Source: Trinickia terrae (GTDB lineage Bacteria; Pseudomonadota; Gammaproteobacteria; Burkholderiales; Burkholderiaceae). From it: a stretch of 64,000 nucleotides of DNA. The stretch covers positions 124,001 to 188,000 of the forward strand of contig NZ_SWJE01000011.1 of the NCBI RefSeq assembly GCF_005144415.1, in the 5' to 3' direction. Of this stretch, positions 63,742-64,000 are shown piece after piece. The translations under genes were made by a program, and so were the position numbers. Numbering within the stretch: the stretch's first letter is position 1; every line of letters starts with the position of its first letter. The notes under the pieces are model-generated. The model saw only the letters and a program-made list of their open reading frames with translations. It was not told where the DNA came from and did not search any database.

Positions 63742-64000
63742 GGTCCGCTCATCAGCGCGGCCGAAGCACAGCTGCACGGTGAAGAAGCGGATGTGTATGC
63801 CGATGCGGGCTATCAGGGTATCGAAAAGCGCTGCAAAAGCGGGGCGGTGCGCTGGCACGTTGCAATGAGGCCTGGCAGACGCAGGAAGCTCGACCTGAGT
63901 GATCGAGTGGACGCGATATTCGATCAGATTGAACGACTGATGATGTTCGTGCCAAGGTCGAACATCCGTTCCGCATCCTCAAGCGGCAATTGGGCTACAC
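63742..64000 (+). pseudogene. IS5-type transposase remnant, frameshifted and cut by the window edge
   Basis: One frame reads GPLISAAEAQLHGEEADVYA, DAGYQGIEKRC and WHVAMRPGRRRKLD, as in IS5-family transposases. A different frame near 63940 then reads VRAKVEHPFRILKRQLGY, the typical continuation. The change of frame near 63940 indicates an indel. No intact start was found; the upstream N-terminal half is absent. Confidence 0.8.

Noticed and set aside
63632-63868. 78-residue plus-strand open frame upstream of the fuconate operon
   Set aside because: It overlaps the IS5-type remnant in a different frame and has no family features.

Overview
This is a GC-rich (roughly two-thirds G+C), densely coded chromosomal window from a Burkholderiales bacterium, most likely a Burkholderiaceae genus such as Paraburkholderia, Burkholderia, Caballeronia or Trinickia. 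The evidence is protein style, GTG and overlapping starts, PilMNOP-type genes beside a secretin, DmeRF, a galactarate operon, and a C/G-rich palindromic repeat of a type I know from Burkholderiales. No rRNA or tRNA gene and no CRISPR array was seen.

Layout. 1-9.1 kb: the 3' part of a type IV filament / type II secretion-like operon (platform protein, ATPase, PilM/N/O/P-like set, lipoprotein secretin with a C-terminal cohesin-like domain, three pseudopilins). 9.1-12.7 kb: a two-component system with a COG4705 membrane protein, then a PAP2 phosphatase. 12.8-14.3 kb: a DUF1326/DUF2182 pair. 14.4-17.4 kb: divergent hmp and norR for nitric-oxide defence, with three NorR-type boxes. 17.6-22.9 kb: a ba3-type oxidase operon with three multiheme cytochromes c. 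23-25.7 kb: a small ORF, a repetitive secreted protein and an unrecognised coiled-coil protein. 25.7-30.9 kb: a CUT1 sugar ABC transporter split around a divergent promoter, with a dehydrogenase. 31-34.7 kb: a CDGSH protein and a 2-oxoacid dehydrogenase (E1 alpha, E1 beta, E2) operon.

34.8-36.7 kb: a nickel/cobalt sensor-exporter pair (dmeRF) with two G/C-tract operators. 36.8-43.8 kb: a LacI regulator, a PIN/RHH toxin-antitoxin pair, and a galactarate catabolic operon (garD, permease, garL, second MFS). 43.8-44.5 kb: a 203-bp inverted repeat and a (GCCAAC)14 tract, followed by a cyclase-family gene. 45.7-49.4 kb: a scar in which a 112-bp direct repeat (the 3' end of a broken LysR gene) flanks a lower-GC cassette of TetR, SDR and quinone oxidoreductase-like genes. 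49.4-52.8 kb: AraC regulator, oxidoreductase, VOC protein and a lone PhnD-like protein. 53.1-58 kb: an OsmF/YehZ-type osmoprotectant ABC transporter and a desaturase. 58-63.6 kb: an L-fuconate dehydratase operon with its CUT2 sugar ABC transporter, ending beside a frameshifted IS5-type transposase remnant at the window edge.

The genes are mainly catabolic and stress modules: sugar-acid and deoxy-sugar use, nitric oxide and metal defence, a high-affinity terminal oxidase and osmoprotection. The least ordinary parts are the filament operon with the cohesin-tailed secretin, the repeat cluster at 43.8-44.5 kb and the direct-repeat-bounded cassette at 45.9-49.1 kb.
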